Shown one piece after another: positions 7,330 through 10,301 of a stretch of 10,301 nucleotides of DNA. The notes under the pieces were generated by a model, which was not told where the DNA came from, searched no databases, and saw only the letters and a program-made list of their open reading frames with translations. The position numbers and the translations under genes were made by a program. Position 1 is the first letter of the stretch; each line of letters begins with the position of its first letter. Source of the stretch: an uncultured Clostridia bacterium (GTDB taxonomy: Bacteria > Bacillota > Clostridia > UMGS1810); assembly GCA_905210855.1 (NCBI GenBank), contig CAJLYL010000059.1, forward strand, positions 1 through 10,301. The letters are read 5' to 3'.

Positions 7330-8588
7330 TGGGTATGACGATGACGCAAAAAATACTTGCCGCTCATGCCGGACTTGACGAGGTGACTGCCGGACAGCTC
7401 ATCAGCACCAGGCTCGACATAGTTCTCGGCAACGACATAACCACCCCTGTGGCGGTTAATGAATTTAAAAAAGCCGGATTCGACAAGGTTTTCGATAAAG
7501 ACAGGGTGGCGATAGTGCTCGACCATTTTGTGCCGAACAAGGACATCAAGGCGGCGCAGCAGAGCAAGACCTGCCGCACATTTGCGTGTGAGCATTGCGT
7601 GAGCCATTTTTATGATGTGGGCAAGATGGGTATTGAGCACGCTCTGCTCCCCGAGCAAGGCGTTGTGACTGCCGGCGACTGCATCATCGGCGCAGACAGC
7701 CACACCTGTACCTACGGCGCGCTCGGCGCGTTTTCAACGGGCGTCGGCTCAACGGATATGGCGGCAGGCATGGCGACCGGTACTGCGTGGTTCAAAGTGC
7801 CGTCCGCAATAAAATTCAACTTAACGGGTCGCCTTGCGCCGAATTGCAGCGGCAAGGACGTAATCCTGACCATAATCGGCATGATAGGCGTTGACGGAGC
7901 GCTCTACAAGAGCATGGAGTTCTGCGGCGACGGCGTTGCCGACCTGTCAATGGACGACCGCCTGTGCATCTGCAACATGGCAATTGAAGCAGGGGCAAAG
8001 AACGGCATTTTCCCCGTGGACGATGTTACAATGAAGTATCTTGACGGCAGGAGCGAGCGCAAGCCCGTTGTCTATGAGGCGGACAGCGACGCGGAGTATG
8101 AGAGAGTCATAGACATAGACCTCGGCAAAATAGTGCCGACGGTTGCGTGTCCGCATCTGCCGGAGAACACCAGACCGGCGGCGGAGCTGCACGGCATAAA
8201 GATTGACCAGGTGGTAATCGGCTCGTGCACCAACGGCAGGATGGAGGATATGCAGGCGGCATATGCAATACTGTACGGCAAAAAGATTGCCGACGGTGTG
8301 CGCTGCATCATAATCCCGGGCACAATGCAGGTGCTGCGCGAGTGTGTACAGCGCGGCTGGTACACGGCTTTTATCGATGCCGGAGCGGTTGTTTCCACAC
8401 CTACCTGCGGCCCGTGTCTCGGCGGCTACATGGGTATCCTCGCCGAGGGCGAGAGGTGCGTTGCCACCACCAACCGCAACTTTGTGGGCAGAATGGGTCA
8501 TGTGGACAGCGAGGTATATCTCGCTTCGCCGCACACTGCCGCGGCAAGCGCACTGACAGGATTTATCACGGAATACAAGGAGGTCTGA
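7329..8588 (+). CDS. leuC: 3-isopropylmalate dehydratase, large subunit
   Basis: Catalytic large subunit of isopropylmalate isomerase (EC 4.2.1.33), an aconitase-family enzyme that converts 2- to 3-isopropylmalate together with LeuD. The 419 residues fit the shorter LeuC type found in archaea and Clostridia rather than the roughly 465-aa enterobacterial form. Visible motifs: DHFVPN (65-70), [15 protein letters not shown] (121-135), and the [4Fe-4S] ligands Cys300 in IGSCTNGR and Cys360 and Cys363 in [20 protein letters not shown] (382-391) is also typical. The ATG at 7329 shares one base with the leuA stop; AAAAGGAG ends 10 nt upstream. ATGs at 7335 and 7341 are in frame and cannot be excluded. 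Translational coupling with leuA is likely. Confidence 0.97.
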   Translation: MGMTMTQKILAAHAGLDEVTAGQLISTRLDIVLGNDITTPVAVNEFKKAGFDKVFDKDRVAIVLDHFVPNKDIKAAQQSKTCRTFACEHCVSHFYDVGKMGIEHALLPEQGVVTAGDCIIGADSHTCTYGALGAFSTGVGSTDMAAGMATGTAWFKVPSAIKFNLTGRLAPNCSGKDVILTIIGMIGVDGALYKSMEFCGDGVADLSMDDRLCICNMAIEAGAKNGIFPVDDVTMKYLDGRSERKPVVYEADSDAEYERVIDIDLGKIVPTVACPHLPENTRPAAELHGIKIDQVVIGSCTNGRMEDMQAAYAILYGKKIADGVRCIIIPGTMQVLRECVQRGWYTAFIDAGAVVSTPTCGPCLGGYMGILAEGERCVATTNRNFVGRMGHVDSEVYLASPHTAAASALTGFITEYKEV

Positions 8589-8592
8589 ACCG

Positions 8593-9090
8593 ATGAACAC
8601 ACACGGAAAAGTTTTTAAATATCCCGACAACGTTGACACCGATGTCATCATTCCGGCGCGTTATCTCAACACACCGGACGCAAACGAGCTTGCCCAGCAC
8701 TGCATGGAGGATATAGACGCGGAGTTTGTAAAGAAAGTCCGCACGGGCGATGTGATAGTTGCAGGGCGTAACTTCGGCTGCGGCTCATCGCGCGAACACG
8801 CACCGCTTGTAATAAAAACCTGCGGAACAGGCTGCGTAATCGCCAAGAGTTTTGCGCGGATATTCTTCCGCAACGCGATAAACATCGGCTTGCCGATTCT
8901 CGAGTGCGAGGATGCTGCGGAGGAGATTGCGGCAAACGACGAGGTAAGCGTGGACTTTGACACGGGAATCATAACTGACATCACCACGGGCAAGACCTAC
9001 AAGGCACAGCCTTTTCCGCCGTTTATACAGAACATAATCAAGTGCGGCGGATTGCTCAAATCGCTGAAAGGAAAGAATGGCAATGACTAA
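8593..9090 (+). CDS. leuD: 3-isopropylmalate dehydratase, small subunit
   Basis: Small (swivel-domain) subunit that completes the isopropylmalate isomerase active site with LeuC. The 165 residues match the short LeuD type that pairs with short LeuC. Motifs: [14 protein letters not shown] (13-26), the substrate-contact loop [14 protein letters not shown] (58-71), and [18 protein letters not shown] (84-101). A perfect AAGGAGGT (8577-8584) lies inside the end of leuC, 8 nt before the ATG, and only 4 nt separate the two genes. The last 14 nt overlap leuB. Confidence 0.97.
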   Translation: MNTHGKVFKYPDNVDTDVIIPARYLNTPDANELAQHCMEDIDAEFVKKVRTGDVIVAGRNFGCGSSREHAPLVIKTCGTGCVIAKSFARIFFRNAINIGLPILECEDAAEEIAANDEVSVDFDTGIITDITTGKTYKAQPFPPFIQNIIKCGGLLKSLKGKNGND

Positions 9091-10141
9091 AAATATAGCG
9101 GTTATCCGCGGAGACGGCATAGGGCCGGAGATTGTGGAGCAGGCGCTTGCCGTGCTCGGCAAAATTGCGCAAAAATACGGTCATACCTTTAATTACACCG
9201 ATGTTGACATGGGCGGCTGCGCCATTGACAAATGGGGCAACCCTCTGCCGGAGGAAATGCTGAAGAAATGCGTTGAATCGGACAGCGTTTTGCTCGGTGC
9301 GGTGGGCGGCAACAAGTGGAACGATGTGCCCGGCCCCATGCGGCCGGAAAAAGGGCTTCTGCGCCTGCGCGCAGGTATGGGCGTTTATTCAAACAACCGC
9401 CCGGCAAAGGTGTGGGCGCAGCTTGCGGACACGTCTCCGCTGAAAAAATCCATAGTTGACCGCGGCATAGATTTCATCATTGTGAGAGAGCTTATCGGCG
9501 GAATATATTTCGGCGAGCACAGGACGGACGGCGACGTTGCCACGGACATCCTCAAATACAGCGATGGCGAGATAGAGCGTATAGGCAGAATAGGGTTTGA
9601 GACGGCGCGCAAGCGCGGTGGCAGGCTCTGCTCGGTGGAGAAAAGCAACGTGCTCGATTCCAGCCGTATGTGGAAAAAGGTTATGCACCGCCTGGCGGAG
9701 GAATACACCGATGTGGAGCTGACCGATATGCTGGTGGACAACTGCGCCATGCAGATTGTGAAAGACCCGTCGCAGTTTGACGTGATTGTTACGGAAAATA
9801 TGTTCGGCGACATCCTCTCCGACGAGGCTTCCATGATTACCGGTTCCATAGGCATGATTCCGTCGTCGAGCCTGGGCGGCACAAGCTGCGGTCTTTACGA
9901 GCCGATTCACGGCAGCGCGCCGGATATCGCGGGGCAGGACATTGCCAACCCGATAGGCACAATCCTGTCCGCAGCCATGATGCTGCGTTACAGCTTTGAC
10001 ATGGCTGCGGAGGCAGACGACATAGAAAACGCGGTATCAAAGTTCCTTGACGGCGGCTACCGCACGGCGGACATCATGAGCGGCGGCATGACAAAGGTAG
10101 GCTGCAAAAAATGCGGTGAGATTATCGCAGAAAATATATAA
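9077..10141 (+). CDS. leuB: 3-isopropylmalate dehydrogenase
   Basis: Oxidatively decarboxylates 3-isopropylmalate to 2-ketoisocaproate with NAD+ (EC 1.1.1.85), in the cytosol; 354 aa, the usual length. Motifs: GDGIGPE (12-18); substrate arginines in LLRLRAG and NNRPAK (Arg98, Arg108) and Arg137 in [11 protein letters not shown]; catalytic Tyr144 and Lys189; metal ligands Asp221 (VDNCAMQ), Asp245 and Asp249 (FGDILSDE); and the NAD-binding [13 protein letters not shown] (275-287), with the Asp283 that favours NAD over NADP. The ATG at 9077 overlaps leuD by 14 nt. The in-frame ATG at 9083 (MTKNIAVI...) is an equally good start, with better spacing (10 nt against 4) to AGGA at 9069-9072. Last gene of the operon seen here; the aminotransferase for the final step is not in the window. 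Confidence 0.97.
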   Translation: MAMTKNIAVIRGDGIGPEIVEQALAVLGKIAQKYGHTFNYTDVDMGGCAIDKWGNPLPEEMLKKCVESDSVLLGAVGGNKWNDVPGPMRPEKGLLRLRAGMGVYSNNRPAKVWAQLADTSPLKKSIVDRGIDFIIVRELIGGIYFGEHRTDGDVATDILKYSDGEIERIGRIGFETARKRGGRLCSVEKSNVLDSSRMWKKVMHRLAEEYTDVELTDMLVDNCAMQIVKDPSQFDVIVTENMFGDILSDEASMITGSIGMIPSSSLGGTSCGLYEPIHGSAPDIAGQDIANPIGTILSAAMMLRYSFDMAAEADDIENAVSKFLDGGYRTADIMSGGMTKVGCKKCGEIIAENI

Positions 10142-10142
10142 A

Positions 10143-10164
10143 CTGCCCCGGGCACAACGGGCAG
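10143..10164 (+). repeat. Hairpin just after leuB
   Basis: CTGCCC (10143-10148) pairs with GGGCAG (10159-10164) around a 10-nt loop, starting one base after the leuB stop. No U-run follows, so it is at best a weak or factor-dependent end signal for the leu operon, or a 3'-end barrier against nucleases. Confidence 0.35.
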
Positions 10165-10179
10165 ATATGATATCTCCGC

Positions 10180-10244
10180 TGCGCCGAATCACCGTCCGCA
10201 AATCACAGAGACGACACCGAATGGGCGCAGTTTGCTTCGGCGCA
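10180..10244. repeat. Inverted repeat downstream of leuB
   Basis: TGCGCCGAA (10180-10188) is the exact inverse of TTCGGCGCA (10236-10244), separated by 47 nt. The interior shows no gene or motif that I recognise. With so wide a spacing it could be chance or the base of a longer RNA fold. Confidence 0.3.
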
Positions 10245-10248
10245 ACAT

Positions 10249-10270
10249 AAAAAAGTGCGATGACTCGCAC
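10249..10270 (-). terminator. Probable intrinsic terminator of a leftward gene
   Basis: Read on the minus strand, GTGCGA, loop GTCA, TCGCAC is followed directly by six T. This is the classic order for a leftward transcript and implies a minus-strand gene ending to the right of the window, convergent with the leu operon. On the plus strand no U-run follows. The stem is short (6 bp), hence moderate confidence. Confidence 0.55.
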
Positions 10271-10283
10271 CTCAACACCCCTG

Positions 10284-10301
10284 CCCCTCAATCTTGAGGG
10301 G
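10284..10301. repeat. Hairpin cut by the window end
   Basis: CCCCTCA (10284-10290) pairs with TGAGGGG (10295-10301) around ATCT. If T-rich sequence follows beyond the window, this would be the rightward terminator of leuACDB. What follows cannot be seen. Confidence 0.5.

Noticed and set aside
10163..10175. Odd palindrome AGATATGATATCT as an operator
   Set aside because: It is AT-only at its core, lies after the last operon gene rather than before a promoter, and is short enough to be chance.
1..10301. New defence, mobile or biosynthetic system
   Set aside because: Every long reading frame on the coding strand belongs to a well-known housekeeping family. No integrase, transposase, CRISPR repeat or unknown gene cluster is present.

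Overview
The window reads as an ordinary chromosomal segment of a fairly GC-rich Bacillota (Clostridia-like) bacterium. The grounds are strong AGGAGG-type ribosome sites, TTGACA/TATAAT-like promoters with 17-nt spacers, a Leu T-box riboswitch, a separate FeoA plus a cysteine-rich FeoB of the type I associate with anaerobic Clostridia, and the long (about 560 aa) form of 2-isopropylmalate synthase. The lineage is an inference from gene style, not from a search. I see no phage, insertion sequence, CRISPR array, tRNA or rRNA.

Layout. The left quarter holds two leftward housekeeping genes, eno (enolase, TTG start) and trpS (tryptophanyl-tRNA synthetase). Just beyond the stop codon of each lies a copy of the same palindromic repeat, at 1-39 (cut by the window edge) and 1473-1546 (complete). 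trpS is divergent from feoA-feoB, a two-gene ferrous iron uptake operon, across a 157-nt intergenic region with a clear trpS promoter and a small inverted repeat. A 481-nt gap between feoB and leuA is filled mainly by a promoter and a complete T-box leader with intrinsic terminator. It controls leuA-leuC-leuD-leuB, a tightly packed operon (1-nt overlap, 4-nt gap, 14-nt overlap) that carries all the leucine-specific steps from 2-ketoisovalerate to 2-ketoisocaproate. The last 160 nt hold several hairpins, one of which looks like the terminator of a leftward gene outside the window.

How it works together. Uncharged tRNA-Leu should bind the leader (CUC specifier; the UGGU bulge pairs with an ACCA end), stabilise the antiterminator and allow transcription of leuACDB, so leucine starvation turns on leucine synthesis. 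LeuA also carries the C-terminal domain that in this family mediates leucine feedback. LeuC/LeuD need a [4Fe-4S] cluster, and FeoAB next door imports Fe(II), but I see no sign that the two operons are co-regulated.

I found no new multi-gene system. The items most worth checking are the gene-end palindromic repeat family, the inverted repeat overlapping the -35 box of the leu promoter, and the cysteine-rich core of FeoB.
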